A stretch of DNA of 64,000 nt from Candidatus Poribacteria bacterium. GTDB lineage: Bacteria > Poribacteria > WGA-4E > WGA-3G. Below the pieces are notes generated by a model. It was not told where the DNA came from and searched no databases. It was given only the letters and a program-made list of their open reading frames with translations. The position numbers were made by a program, and so were the translations under genes. The DNA lies in assembly GCA_958295945.1 (NCBI GenBank), contig OY282386.1, forward strand, positions 4,272,204 through 4,336,203, read 5' to 3'. Shown one piece after another: positions 51,740 to 60,761 of this stretch. Position 1 is the stretch's first letter. Each line of letters starts with the position of its first letter.

Positions 51740-52615
51740 TTAACTACGAGCAGCACGTTGGTGGAAATAACGAATGAGAGGAATAATGTATGATTCATCT
51801 GTTTTGATATCTATGTTATCCACTTTACTTGACCGTAATGTCCGAAGTCGTTCCTCTTCTGATTGACATATATGTTCTGAATATAAGTGCCTGCCATGAT
51901 CAGACCTTGTATCAACAACGATCTTTGCACCAGTTTCTGGATCTGTTAATGTTATAAGTCCGACATTTGGCATTTCCAATTCTCTTCGATCTTTCAGTGT
52001 GATTGCGATTAATGAATGTCTTTTCGCGGTTACACGTAACTGCTTTTGATAGTCAGTATCCATTAAATCCGAAATAAGAAACACAACACTATGCGGTTTT
52101 AGAATCTTATTTGCAAAGGAAAGGACCTCAGAAATATCTGTCCCCGCATGATTAGGTTGAAAACGGAGAATGTCTCTGACTACTCTCAGGACATGTCTTT
52201 TCCCTTTACGCGGTGGGACATAATGTTCTACTGTATCAGTAAAGCAGATGAGGCCAACTTTGTCATTGTTTCTGATTGCTGAAAAAGCAAGTAGTGCAGC
52301 AATTTCTGCTGCTATCTCGGCTTTTGTTTCTGAAATACTCCCAAACTGTGTGGATGCACTCACGTCAACGAGTAACATCATTACCAATTCACGTTCTTCA
52401 ACGTATTTTTTGATATATGCATGTCCCATCCGTGCTGTGACATTCCAATCAATTGTCCGAATTTCGTCTCCCTCCTGATATTCCCGAACTTCATCAAAAG
52501 TTATCCCTTGTCCTTTGAATATACTTCTATATTCACCAGCAAAAATGGTGTTCACTAAGCGATTTGTGAATATATCAATACGTTGTATCTTCTTAAGAAT
52601 CTCTTTTTCATCCAT
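51740..52615 (-). CDS. DUF58 domain protein (MoxR-system type)
   Basis: 291 residues. Landmarks are YRSIFKGQGITFDEVREYQEGD-type GITFDEVREYQEGDEIRTID, which is the DUF58 signature (D-R-x-Y-x-x-GD-x-R-x-IDW), followed by a von Willebrand A-like fold: LLVDVSASTQFGS, a MIDAS-like D-x-S-x-S, and VFLISDLMDTD. DUF58 proteins work with MoxR AAA+ ATPases in assembly of metal-loaded or periplasmic enzymes; no moxR gene is near. There is no signal or membrane segment. The 90-base gap to the divergent HAD gene probably holds both promoters, though none is clear. Confidence 0.9.
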   Translation of the reverse strand: MDEKEILKKIQRIDIFTNRLVNTIFAGEYRSIFKGQGITFDEVREYQEGDEIRTIDWNVTARMGHAYIKKYVEERELVMMLLVDVSASTQFGSISETKAEIAAEIAALLAFSAIRNNDKVGLICFTDTVEHYVPPRKGKRHVLRVVRDILRFQPNHAGTDISEVLSFANKILKPHSVVFLISDLMDTDYQKQLRVTAKRHSLIAITLKDRRELEMPNVGLITLTDPETGAKIVVDTRSDHGRHLYSEHICQSEEERLRTLRSSKVDNIDIKTDESYIIPLIRYFHQRAARS

Positions 52616-52703
52616 ACAACTTCCGTTTAGATACAGATTTTGGTTGCATAATTATACATTTGCCTTTATATTATCAGATAAGTAGTGAGAAATCAACAAC
52701 TTT

Positions 52704-53549
52704 ATGAGTGTGAGGACACCAATGCAACAACTTTTAGACGGTACCAGTATTGAAATCCACAATAATATCCAAACAGGAAACATCCGACATGCTGTCTTTG
52801 ATTTTGATGGGACCCTCTCTCTCATCAGAGATGGCTGGCAAAACGTGATGGTCCCGATGATGGTTGATTTCCTCAAAACCGATACTAACACAAAGGAAAC
52901 AAGGGAAGAGATAGAAGGGATCGTTGTTGAATTTGTTGATAGATTGACAGGGAAACAGACGATCTATCAAATGATGCAATTGGCAGAAGAGATTGAAAAG
53001 CGGGGTGGAGAACCAAAGGAACCGCTTGATTACAAAGACGAGTATAATAATCGGTTACTCCCCATCGTTGAACAACGAATTGCAAATCTTGCTGATGGAA
53101 CATTATCTGGTGAAATACTACGTGTACCAATGTCACTGGAATTCCTAAAGAGTTTGCATGATATGGGTGTTCAATGCTATCTGGCAAGTGGAACAGATGT
53201 TGAATTCGTTAAGAATGAGGCGGAACTTCTCGGTGTAGCAAATTTTTTCAATGGTGGTATACATGGGGCATTGCGAGAGTACAAGAAGTTCTCCAAAGCG
53301 ATGGTTATTCAGAAAATACTCAAAGATTTTGAACTGAGTGGTAGTGAACTGCTTATTATTGGTGATGGATATGTTGAGATTGAAAATGCAAAGGCAGTGG
53401 GTGCGATTGCTGTCGGTGTTGCATCTGTGGAGGATAATTTCTACAACATGAATGCAGATAAAAGGGAACGACTTATACGCGTGGGCGCAGACATCATTAT
53501 TCCTGATTTTCGTGATGGGGATAAACTTATATCTTACCTGTTTGACTGA
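52704..53549 (+). CDS. HAD-superfamily phosphatase
   Basis: 281 residues. HAD motif I is FDFDGTLS (the nucleophile and acid Asp pair) at about 32-39, motif II is CYLASGTD near 160, the motif III Lys lies in KKFSKAMVIQKIL, and motif IV is IIGDGYVEIENAK. A helical cap of about 90 residues is inserted after motif I (type C1). The substrate is unknown; the family includes phosphoserine, phosphoglycolate and beta-phosphoglucomutase-type enzymes. The ATG start and a second Met six residues later are both possible. It is followed by the IS630/MITE cluster. Confidence 0.85.
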   Translation: MSVRTPMQQLLDGTSIEIHNNIQTGNIRHAVFDFDGTLSLIRDGWQNVMVPMMVDFLKTDTNTKETREEIEGIVVEFVDRLTGKQTIYQMMQLAEEIEKRGGEPKEPLDYKDEYNNRLLPIVEQRIANLADGTLSGEILRVPMSLEFLKSLHDMGVQCYLASGTDVEFVKNEAELLGVANFFNGGIHGALREYKKFSKAMVIQKILKDFELSGSELLIIGDGYVEIENAKAVGAIAVGVASVEDNFYNMNADKRERLIRVGADIIIPDFRDGDKLISYLFD

Positions 53550-53768
53550 TAGATTTACTATGGTATCGTGAGATCGGTATATGTAAAACGAAGTAGATTG
53601 TCCGTTGGGTTTCTTTCCTCAACTCAACCTACAACAAATATACGAACGCATGGAATTTTCAGTATCAATATTGGTGCTTCAACTCACCCCACAATACTGC
53701 AGCTTTGTCTTTTGGCCGAACATCCAGAATATTAGGACCAGAAATCACAAAATCGTCAACTTGAAAAC

Positions 53769-53908
53769 TAGTGGAGTGTCCACTCTTATTTTATAGGTAA
53801 ATATCGCGATTCGGAGATCGCTCCTACCGACTGACCACTCATTGTAGGAGGGAACTCCGATTCCCGATTTATTTTGCGATCCACAATTTTAGTGTGGACA
53901 GTCTACTA
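53769..53908. mobile_element. MITE, left copy, related to the IS630 element
   Basis: About 140 bases between CTAG at 53768 and CTAG at 53906. Ends are GTGGAGTGTCCACTCTTATT on the left and AATTTTAGTGTGGACAGTCTA on the right in near-inverted form. The body has CGCGATTCGGAGATCG-CTCCTAC and GTAGGAGGGAACTCCGATTC facing each other. A second copy in opposite orientation lies at 55155-55298. Outer ends resemble those of the IS630 element it borders, so it is probably mobilised by that transposase. Confidence 0.8.
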
Positions 53909-55156
53909 GTGGAGTGTCTACACTAAAATTATAGGTATATTCTTCAATAAAACTTGCCAAACAGACGTATTTCTTTTAGAATGTCCCTAAATACTTCTTT
54001 AAGGAATAGTCTCTTGAAAAAGAAATATATAGTTGAATTAACTGATATTGAGCGTGAAGAACTAAACAAGTATATAAGTAAAGGAGAAAATAAAGCGTAT
54101 AAGATCAGGCATGCACACATCTTATTGAAATCCGATGTAAATGGTCCTCGCTGGACTGATAAGCAGATAGCTGAAGCTTACTCGTGTCATGAGCAGACGG
54201 TTTACAATGTGCGGCATCGTTTTGTAGAAAAGGGTTTATCGGGAGCGTTGGATCGAGTGCACCGCAAAACACCTCCGTGTCCTCGAAAGTTGGATGGTGA
54301 AGCAGAAGCGCGTCTGATTGCGTTGAGTTGTAGCGAACCGCCTGAAGGCTATAGCAGGTGGTCCCTTCGTCTTCTTGCTTCGGAATTCGTGAAGCTTGAA
54401 ATCGTTGAGAGTATTTGTTCTGAAACAGTGCGCCAGACGCTAAAAAAAACGAACTAAAGCCACACCTGGTGGAACAATGGGTAATCCCACCCACCGAAAA
54501 TGCTGAGTTTGTCGCAGCAATGGAAGAAGTGCTTGATCTCTATCAGAAACCTTTAGACACAGATGTGCCGGTTGTGAATATGGATGAACAACCTGTAACG
54601 TTGAGGGATGATATTCGCGAGCCGTGCCCCCTCAAACCGGGTCAAGTCAAGCGTGTAGATAATGAATATAGACGCAATGGCACAGCACAACTTTTCATAT
54701 TCACAGAAGCACTAACGGGGTGGAGAGGCGTGTCTGTGCGTGAGCGTCGGACTGCGGTGGATTGGGCACAAGAGGTAAAGGTGCTATTAGACGAGGTGTA
54801 TCCGAAAGCAAAACGAGTGATTTTAGTTTGTGATAATCTGAATACACATAAAGTTTCATCCTTGTATAAAGCGTTTCCAGCAGCGGAAGCACGCCGTTTA
54901 TGTGCTCGTTTAGAAATCGTGTATACGCCCAAACATGGAAGTTGGTTGAATATTGCTGAGATAGAACTTAGCGTGCTAACACGACAATGTTTAGGTCGTC
55001 GCATCCCTGATATAGAAACACTACGACGAGAGACACAAGCTTGGGAAAAAAGACGAAATGGTGAAGCGAAGCAAGTAGACTGGCAATGGACAACGGATGA
55101 TGCTCGCATCCGATTGAAACGCTTATACCCACAATTTTAGTGTGGACAGGCTACTA
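53907..55156. mobile_element. IS630-family insertion sequence
   Basis: The element spans two CTAG sites (53906-53909 and 55154-55157). Its ends are inverted: GTGGAGTGTCTACACTAAAA at the left and TTTTAGTGTGGACAGGCTAC at the right. Insertion at TA, as in CTAG, is typical for IS630. Each end directly abuts a MITE, the three units sharing TA junctions. Two overlapping frames code the transposase. Confidence 0.85.
53954..55140 (+). CDS. IS630-family transposase, probable -1 programmed frameshift
   Basis: Frame A (53954-54457) gives a helix-turn-helix/winged-helix part: YIVELTDIEREELNKYI, TDKQIAEAYSCHEQTVYNVR, ending in LKKTN-stop. Frame B, in the -1 frame, continues KNELKPHLVEQWVIPP and runs to 55140 as the DDE domain: the first Asp in VVNMDEQPV, the second in VILVCDNLNTHKV, and the Glu in PKHGSWLNIAEIELSVL. 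The switch point is a run of eight A (54442-54449), a typical slippery site of this family. So one fused protein of about 395 residues is expected. Whether the slip is programmed or a mutation cannot be decided here. The exact start is uncertain; Met or TTG codons up to about 54014 are possible. Confidence 0.85.
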
Positions 55157-55298
55157 GTAGAGCGTCTACACTAAAATTATGAATTGCCAAAGAAATCGGG
55201 AATCGGAGTTCCCTCCTACAATGACAGAGCTGTATTCAGTAGGATCGATCTCCGAATCGCGATATTTACCCGCAAGATTAGTGTAGACAGAACACTTA
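55155..55298. mobile_element. MITE, right copy in inverted orientation
   Basis: About 144 bases from CTAG at 55154 to CTTAG at 55295-55299. The reverse complement aligns with the left copy: GGTAAATATCGCGATTCGGA, then GATCCTAC, CATTGTAGGAGGGAACTCCG and CGATT. It directly abuts the right end of the IS630 element. The two copies differ at enough positions to be separate insertions and not a fresh duplication. Confidence 0.8.
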
Positions 55299-55353
55299 GG
55301 TACTGGTAGGGCTGTTGCATCCGTAATGTTCTTTACCATCAATGCTTGAAGTT

Positions 55354-55383
55354 ATTATATAATAGAACGTAATCAAAAGTCAA
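55354..55383 (-). promoter_or_regulatory. Promoter-like sequence before the split small ORF
   Basis: On the minus strand TTGACT (55383-55378), an 18-base spacer and TATAAT (55359-55354) point at the ATG at 55339, leaving a leader of under 10 bases. Box quality is high; use is uncertain because the gene is broken. Confidence 0.5.
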
Positions 55384-55448
55384 TCTAATACAAATGTATA
55401 GAATAACTTGTCTGATATTTCTCAAAAGTTGTTGAATATCAGTTATTA

Positions 55449-56603
55449 TCAAGGTTCTTTTGGGTTTAGTTCATGAAAATGCGCCATGATTTCAAGTAAC
55501 ATGTGTCTTTGTCCAGTGAGTTCAAGTTGTATTTGATGGAATGTGCGACGTTCTGAGATGCTTACCTGCAACAACATGAGGTAACTCATTACTTTTATAC
55601 CGAGCCCCGCACATGCGCCTTGCGCACTTTCTAAACACATATCGGATAAATGCAGGTTGGATTTCAGTTGTCTCCAATAGAGTTCAATGCCGTTGTGTTG
55701 AGACCATATTCTGAGTGCTTCACAAGTGCGTAAGGGTTTACCAAAGACTAAGAGTGTGCGTCCCTTTCCCATATCTGAAAAGAAAAGCACAATACACTCA
55801 CCAAATGTTGGACTTGTGGCTTGGACACGACAGACAGGTTTATCACATCCCCATTGCTCTGGCTGCAGTTGTATGGATTTCTTATGAACCGAAAGTTTCA
55901 CTTTTTTGTTGTTTATTGTCATCACATAGTTGTTTTTACCATGAACCAATATGGACACAAACCCTAAATCTGATAAGGTGTTGACTAGTTTCTTGCTACC
56001 ATACCACGAATCGAAAGTGATCGGATATTTTCTGATATCAATGCTGTGGGCATCAAAGAAATCTAACACTTCTTTCATCATGGCAACAAAAAGAACCGGT
56101 TTCTTTGTATTGCCACGCCCTTTTTTTGAAACAAGCCGTGTATTGAGTGGAATAACAATATCGCCAATCTTAATCGTGATGCCTAATATGTTCTGCCCCC
56201 AAGTGGTGTTATTCCGTTTTTTAGACCACCAGTTTGAGCAGTCCGATATTGTTTTTCCATATCGATCCACATTACTGTCATCTACACTGAGGGTAGGACA
56301 CCGACGAGATTGTGTTGAAGCACTCTTAGATTCGGTATCTTTGATCAATTCTAGTGCCATAGCACATCCGAGCCGCACATTCAAACATTTCCAGTGATAC
56401 TGGCTCAATGAGTGAAGATCCCGATAAAGACCCGCTTTGGGAAGTGTCAACGCATCCGCAACTTGGTTCGGATTATAGAGACCAAATAGATGACAAACGG
56501 ATAACAAAAGTCCAGTGTCAATGATTTGTGATCGAATACGGTGAAAACGAGAAAAAAGAAGATGTTGAAAAAACTTAGCAGATTTGATAATCTGATGACG
56601 CAT
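55449..56603 (-). CDS. IS4-superfamily DDE transposase
   Basis: 384 residues. The catalytic triad is likely the Asp in LSVDDSNVDRYGK, the Asp in PITFDSWYGSKKLV and the Glu in NGIELYWRQLKSNLHLSDM. The layout (short N-terminal helical domain, long beta insertion before the Glu, W-R-Q-L-K after it) fits IS4-superfamily transposases of the IS701/ISNCY kind, different from the element at 36.1 kb. The frame is intact and the ATG at 56603 follows AGGAGGACATCTC. I could not find convincing terminal repeats in 55384-55448 or 56604-56700, so element borders are not given. Confidence 0.85.
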   Translation of the reverse strand: MRHQIIKSAKFFQHLLFSRFHRIRSQIIDTGLLLSVCHLFGLYNPNQVADALTLPKAGLYRDLHSLSQYHWKCLNVRLGCAMALELIKDTESKSASTQSRRCPTLSVDDSNVDRYGKTISDCSNWWSKKRNNTTWGQNILGITIKIGDIVIPLNTRLVSKKGRGNTKKPVLFVAMMKEVLDFFDAHSIDIRKYPITFDSWYGSKKLVNTLSDLGFVSILVHGKNNYVMTINNKKVKLSVHKKSIQLQPEQWGCDKPVCRVQATSPTFGECIVLFFSDMGKGRTLLVFGKPLRTCEALRIWSQHNGIELYWRQLKSNLHLSDMCLESAQGACAGLGIKVMSYLMLLQVSISERRTFHQIQLELTGQRHMLLEIMAHFHELNPKEP

Positions 56604-56779
56604 GAGATGTCCTCCTAAAAATAATCAAATGATGTTATTTTTTATTATTAGGATGGCAACTCATGCGTCTAAAATCAAGTCAAATCTTCAAAATGGACGC
56701 ATTTTCATTGCTCAAAACCCTCAATATAGTGATATTTAGTGAATTCTCCGCTATTCTGATAAATGTCAGCTTGTTTATT

Positions 56780-58297
56780 TTACAGTCTTTTTTCATTTAT
56801 CCCATCCTCTTGTTTTTGGATATAATATATAATGCCAATGATGAACCAGAAAAGCAAGAGTGTGCGGTGATGGAAGATATAATCTGCTGTTCCGTAGACA
56901 AGCGTGGAAATCAGAAATCCGCTACCACCGATAAATGTTCCTATACTCCAAAAGTCTCCTTCACTATCCGTAGACCGGATTGCCCAAATCTGTTTCCAGA
57001 ACAGACCTACCATCCACAAAAACAGAAGAAGTGAAAGTATTCCCTGTTCAACTGCGATATGTAGATAGATATTATGGGCATGGAAGGGAATATCATGCAG
57101 ATCAGGTGGTGCTTCTAATTGTGCTTCATGACGGAACCGCCCCATACCAACTCCGATGATAGGATGCTTCTTTATGAGGTCAAGGGAAATACCCCACCAC
57201 TGTGGACGTTCTCCCATAAAACCTGTAGGTCGCTCAACCAAGGTGTTGAAACGTGTTTTGATATGTTGTGGCGTTAGGTGGACATACGCACCCAATATCA
57301 TTGATAGTAAAATAACTACTATCAATCCACATTTCAAAACGCCTCCGAGTGATTTCATTTTTGCGAGACTAACCACAACTAAATATAAACCGATGCATAA
57401 TATTGCAACTGCAACACCGACCCAAGCACCACGCGTGAGTGTTAATACCAGATTCACAGTCATCATTACAACAATAGTTCCGAGTGCAAAGACAACCCAT
57501 ATTCCAAACTTCTGTTTGCGTAATGACAGCCAACTCGCTATAAAAAAACCTAACACAAAAGGAAGACTGAGCGCGAGATATGCACCAAGATAATTCGGTG
57601 CTTTAAAAGTACCAGCGAGACGTTGTTCAATCATATAAACGTTCAGGTGCGTTTCGCCCTTTTCAACAAAATAACGTCTGTTCCTCTCTGTGTCATCAAT
57701 TTGCCATTCATCAGATTTTTTGGTCTGTTCTATAGATGCGGTTTGCGATAGTGGGATATTTATGGAGCGTAAATCTGCACGGAATCCATCTGAAAATCCT
57801 TCGTCAGTGGCAAGTTCGTTCTGATATTCTAAACCAACTTGTCCCATTAAGGCGTGTGCTAAACCAGTATCATTTGTGTAATACCATATACCAAGCATTG
57901 AACTGATGCCAGCGGAAACAAAAAACGCTATAAGAACATGTCTCCATCGGCTTCCCAAACGACTATGAATCACTGCATAGAAAAGTAGGATTGCTCGAAG
58001 TAGCTTCCAAATATAGCCGATGCTAATATTGAATGACGGGTTTGGTGCAAATAGTGAAGCGACCAATGCCAAGGCTAAGAACAGCACAATAGGAATATCC
58101 AGAGGTGTGCGATGCCACCCGAGTTTCCGTTCATAGATGGTACGTCCGAACCATCCTATGAGAACAAGCGACATTCCGATATTTAGTAAAAGAGTTAGAT
58201 TATCAAAGGGAATTGATAGAGCAAAAATCAAAAAACCGATGTAAATCGTTGGACCTGGAATTTTCTCTGATGTAAAAATGTGCTTAAGATTGCTCAT
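56780..58297 (-). CDS. O-antigen ligase/polymerase-like membrane protein
   Basis: 505 residues from ATG 58297; a longer frame begins at 58366 but overlaps nothing useful and lacks a ribosome site as well. About 11-12 transmembrane helices surround a large periplasmic loop, the layout of WaaL/Wzy proteins. The family motif region reads TLTRGAWVGVAVAIL, then RPQWWGISLDLIKKHPIIGV-GMGRF and PFHAHNIYLHIAVEQGILSL, with the conserved Arg and His used to transfer glycans from undecaprenyl diphosphate. It should act in making a lipopolysaccharide, glycoprotein or exopolysaccharide. It follows the DUF6785 gene (stop at 58373) on the same strand. The 176 bases downstream hold no gene. Confidence 0.88.
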   Translation of the reverse strand: MSNLKHIFTSEKIPGPTIYIGFLIFALSIPFDNLTLLLNIGMSLVLIGWFGRTIYERKLGWHRTPLDIPIVLFLALALVASLFAPNPSFNISIGYIWKLLRAILLFYAVIHSRLGSRWRHVLIAFFVSAGISSMLGIWYYTNDTGLAHALMGQVGLEYQNELATDEGFSDGFRADLRSINIPLSQTASIEQTKKSDEWQIDDTERNRRYFVEKGETHLNVYMIEQRLAGTFKAPNYLGAYLALSLPFVLGFFIASWLSLRKQKFGIWVVFALGTIVVMMTVNLVLTLTRGAWVGVAVAILCIGLYLVVVSLAKMKSLGGVLKCGLIVVILLSMILGAYVHLTPQHIKTRFNTLVERPTGFMGERPQWWGISLDLIKKHPIIGVGMGRFRHEAQLEAPPDLHDIPFHAHNIYLHIAVEQGILSLLLFLWMVGLFWKQIWAIRSTDSEGDFWSIGTFIGGSGFLISTLVYGTADYIFHHRTLLLFWFIIGIIYYIQKQEDGINEKRL

Positions 58298-58372
58298 ATA
58301 TGTTGCTCTACCGATTATGTGAAGCGATATTATTTTCTCAAGAGTTGTCCGATATAACAACCACATAATAGA

Positions 58373-60295
58373 CTAAAACAGAAAACGGTACATAGGTTGA
58401 TCAAGTCCAACTGCCAAGAGGCTCCAGAATGCACCGATGATGAATTCACCCAGGACGATTCCAAGGAAGAATGGAATAGCCTTCCGATGCAGTCGAATAC
58501 CACCGTATTTTAGCACAAGCCACTTCAGTAACCATCCAACAAAGATAGAACCGATCATAGGATTGATTGCCCAACTTCCAGAAATTGCATATCCTACTGG
58601 ATGCAGATTCCACCAGATAAACCGCATCCGCATTGCAGCGAGAATGAGTGTTACGATAAATCCAAAGGAGGCAAAACCTATAGCCGGCACATCTGGGGGT
58701 GCTGCATAAGTTAACCATGACTCCAACCTGCCAAAGGATTCCCTTCCAAATCCCGGTCCGCCGCCTTCTTCATAATACATTGATAGATATGCCCAAAAAG
58801 AGCCGAGTGCTCCCAATACTGATGCCAACATCATTAATATTGCAAAACGACGTAACGGTATATTTGCACCTTCTGCCAGTTTGAATCCTTCGAGTTGATG
58901 CGGCATTGCATGCGAACGGTGTGCTCGGTTGAGAAAATAGAGATATGAAAAACCCGTTAAGTTAACTGCACCAAGTCTGCGGATACCGATGAGTCTTGGC
59001 AACATCTCATCAGGACCGATGAAGTGTAAATCATGCACAGGGGAACCGAGTTCTGCACGAAGTCTTGTGATAGCGATTGCGATTGCGAACCAGATTGCGA
59101 AATATACGATGATAACCCAGAGACTCATATCCATTTTAATACAAAATGCAATAATAAACACAATTCCCGCAAGTAAAGCAATGCATATCAGGCGATATGA
59201 AATAGGTTCCTCACTTTGGGTAGATATATTGTCCTTAGATTGACTTCTTGTGAATAAGTTAGATAAAATCTGCTTCAGATATCTTCTGCTCATCCAAATA
59301 GCAAGTACACATAATCCCAGATATGCCCCATGCGATTGTTCTGCTTCATAAGGGAAACGAGGAAGACCGCGCCATCCAGCGATTGTGCCTAACAGCCGTT
59401 CCGCACGCCAAATTAACCAGAATGCCCAACACGAGAATGAAAGATCAAGTGGAATAAAGAATGACAATCCAACACCGAACGGGAAAACCCCAATAGGACT
59501 CCATCCAATGCCACTCCACGGTTGTTCAGTAAATATCCTGCGAAGGTCATAAAGTTTGCCACCAAGACTTGGGACAGCAGGAAACAGAAAGTTTAAGCCG
59601 TTAATAATATCAATTGTTACACCTATGGATAAACCTAACCACATCCAGGGTGAACGAAAAAATCTGCCTTTGGGTGCGGTCAATTCATACGGTAGTTGGA
59701 TAATCGGGTAGCTTAGTCGTTCAGATTCAACCCATTGCTTTCTGAAAATCAAACACATACACAACATGACAAGGTGTACAGCCACGATAAATAGTGTCCA
59801 CCAAAAAATCTTGGGTAACCATGCAACAAGGTTGTGTGTTTCGTATATGCTTGAAAACCCATAGTAGTATCCTTCAAGAACCCGTTTATTGCTGATGACT
59901 AACCATTCAGGGATGTGGAGATGGAAGAGGTTTATCCAGTCATTTTCAGGAGTGGCAAACCATTGTGCATGACTAATGAGCGGCATTAACACGAGGAATC
60001 TATCTACACCTGCGAGTCCAGCACCTATAGAGATACACGAGTAAATCACCAACAATTCCGCACGATTTAACGCAAATACCCGATTCAGACGCCGTAATAG
60101 AAGTCCAATTCCCAGTAGGATTAGCATTGTAGTTACAGCATTGTAGAATAAGGATACCTGTGTTGGACTTCCACCCCCTCGTAATATAGAAGCAGAGACC
60201 CACCAACAGTTCAGCGGGACCAACACACAGATAAGAAAGATTGTAACTGGTCGGATTTTTGATAAATGAGTTGTTTGATGTACACCTTGATCCAT
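58373..60295 (-). CDS. DUF6785/DUF6784-type polytopic membrane protein (copy 2)
   Basis: 640 residues with about 12-14 transmembrane helices. It shares every landmark with the paralogue at 19704-21617: FLICVLVPLNCWWV, RAELLVIYSCIS, WFATPENDWINLFHLHIPEW, RLSYPIIQLPYEL, FPFGVGLSFFIPLDLSFSCW, TRLRAELGSPVHDLHFIGPD, MPHQLEGFKLAE. The C-terminal HPVGYAISGSW and KWLVLKYGG also match. Function unknown. Position upstream of an O-antigen-ligase-like gene hints at envelope glycan work for this copy, but the other copy has no such neighbour. A transposase-less IS605-like element lies directly before its start. Confidence 0.75.
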   Translation of the reverse strand: MDQGVHQTTHLSKIRPVTIFLICVLVPLNCWWVSASILRGGGSPTQVSLFYNAVTTMLILLGIGLLLRRLNRVFALNRAELLVIYSCISIGAGLAGVDRFLVLMPLISHAQWFATPENDWINLFHLHIPEWLVISNKRVLEGYYYGFSSIYETHNLVAWLPKIFWWTLFIVAVHLVMLCMCLIFRKQWVESERLSYPIIQLPYELTAPKGRFFRSPWMWLGLSIGVTIDIINGLNFLFPAVPSLGGKLYDLRRIFTEQPWSGIGWSPIGVFPFGVGLSFFIPLDLSFSCWAFWLIWRAERLLGTIAGWRGLPRFPYEAEQSHGAYLGLCVLAIWMSRRYLKQILSNLFTRSQSKDNISTQSEEPISYRLICIALLAGIVFIIAFCIKMDMSLWVIIVYFAIWFAIAIAITRLRAELGSPVHDLHFIGPDEMLPRLIGIRRLGAVNLTGFSYLYFLNRAHRSHAMPHQLEGFKLAEGANIPLRRFAILMMLASVLGALGSFWAYLSMYYEEGGGPGFGRESFGRLESWLTYAAPPDVPAIGFASFGFIVTLILAAMRMRFIWWNLHPVGYAISGSWAINPMIGSIFVGWLLKWLVLKYGGIRLHRKAIPFFLGIVLGEFIIGAFWSLLAVGLDQPMYRFLF

Positions 60296-60637
60296 GACGG
60301 CTCCCCAACCTAAAGGATGGGGTTTCCTTTAGGTCACTTTCTCAATCCGAGATATTTTTGAAAGTGTGGGCATCTTTTATATGCTTATAGCATACTCACC
60401 TGATTTTAAGTCAGGTTAACCGAGACAGCAATTGTTGGGGTGCCCGCCACGGCACGACTAACAGGGTCCTTACAAAGTCCCCACTGAGCGACCCAGATAC
60501 TTTAGTTTTGCGTTCTGTTTATTTCGCAGTTGTGGAGGGAACATCTACACAATCCTATATAACGAATACAGAACTCATCATAGACGACTGGGCAAGAATC
60601 ACAACTTGCAGCGTATACAACCGAATGTGGCTAAGGG

Positions 60638-60730
60638 ATTTAGTCCCAATCCGTTCCAACCTAAGCAATTAGGTTTGGATAGGACACCTGCAGGTAGCAG
60701 GCGATTGCTTTCCTATCCAACGGACTAAAT
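60638..60730 (-). ncRNA. Strongly folded RNA segment starting at a consensus promoter
   Basis: Directly after the promoter at 60733-60761 the minus-strand transcript would begin with ATTTAGTCC (60730-60722), which pairs with GGACTAAAT (60646-60638). Inside are two further perfect stems: TTGGATAGGA with TCCTATCCAA (60720-60711 with 60684-60675) and AACCTAA with TTAGGTT (60675-60669 with 60664-60658). The first encloses ACCTGCAGGT, a palindrome. The result is a three-way-junction-like RNA of 93 bases. No known RNA family was recognised. It may be the 5' part of a longer RNA running to the element end. Confidence 0.5.
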
Positions 60731-60732
60731 AT

Positions 60733-60761
60733 ATGATACCACATTTTAGACGAAAAGTCAA
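60733..60761 (-). promoter_or_regulatory. Promoter inside the IS605-like element
   Basis: On the minus strand TTGACT (60761-60756), a 17-base spacer and TATCAT (60738-60733) form a near-consensus promoter. It points through the folded RNA segment towards the DUF6785 gene at 60295, about 430 bases away. Confidence 0.65.

Larger units (their letters stand above)
53665..55339 (-). pseudogene. Small ORF split by the MITE-IS630-MITE block
   Basis: Right of the block, minus-strand sequence from ATG 55339 reads MVKNITDATALPVP; left of it the sequence FQVDDFVISGPNILDVRPKD continues with KAAVLWGELKHQY and stops at 53665. Removing 53771-55298 (one TA kept) joins the halves in frame with Ser at the junction, giving 48 residues. 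The end (ILDVRPKDKAAVLWGELK) resembles the C-terminus of the LamG protein at the right edge of the window (LDVSPQEKLAIVWGAIK), so the piece may be a relic of a larger surface protein. A promoter-like sequence lies just upstream (55354-55383). It was disrupted by the insertions. Confidence 0.55.

Noticed and set aside
56663-57034. 123-codon plus-strand frame
   Set aside because: It overlaps the end of the well-supported O-antigen-ligase-like gene on the other strand and lacks a ribosome site and domain.
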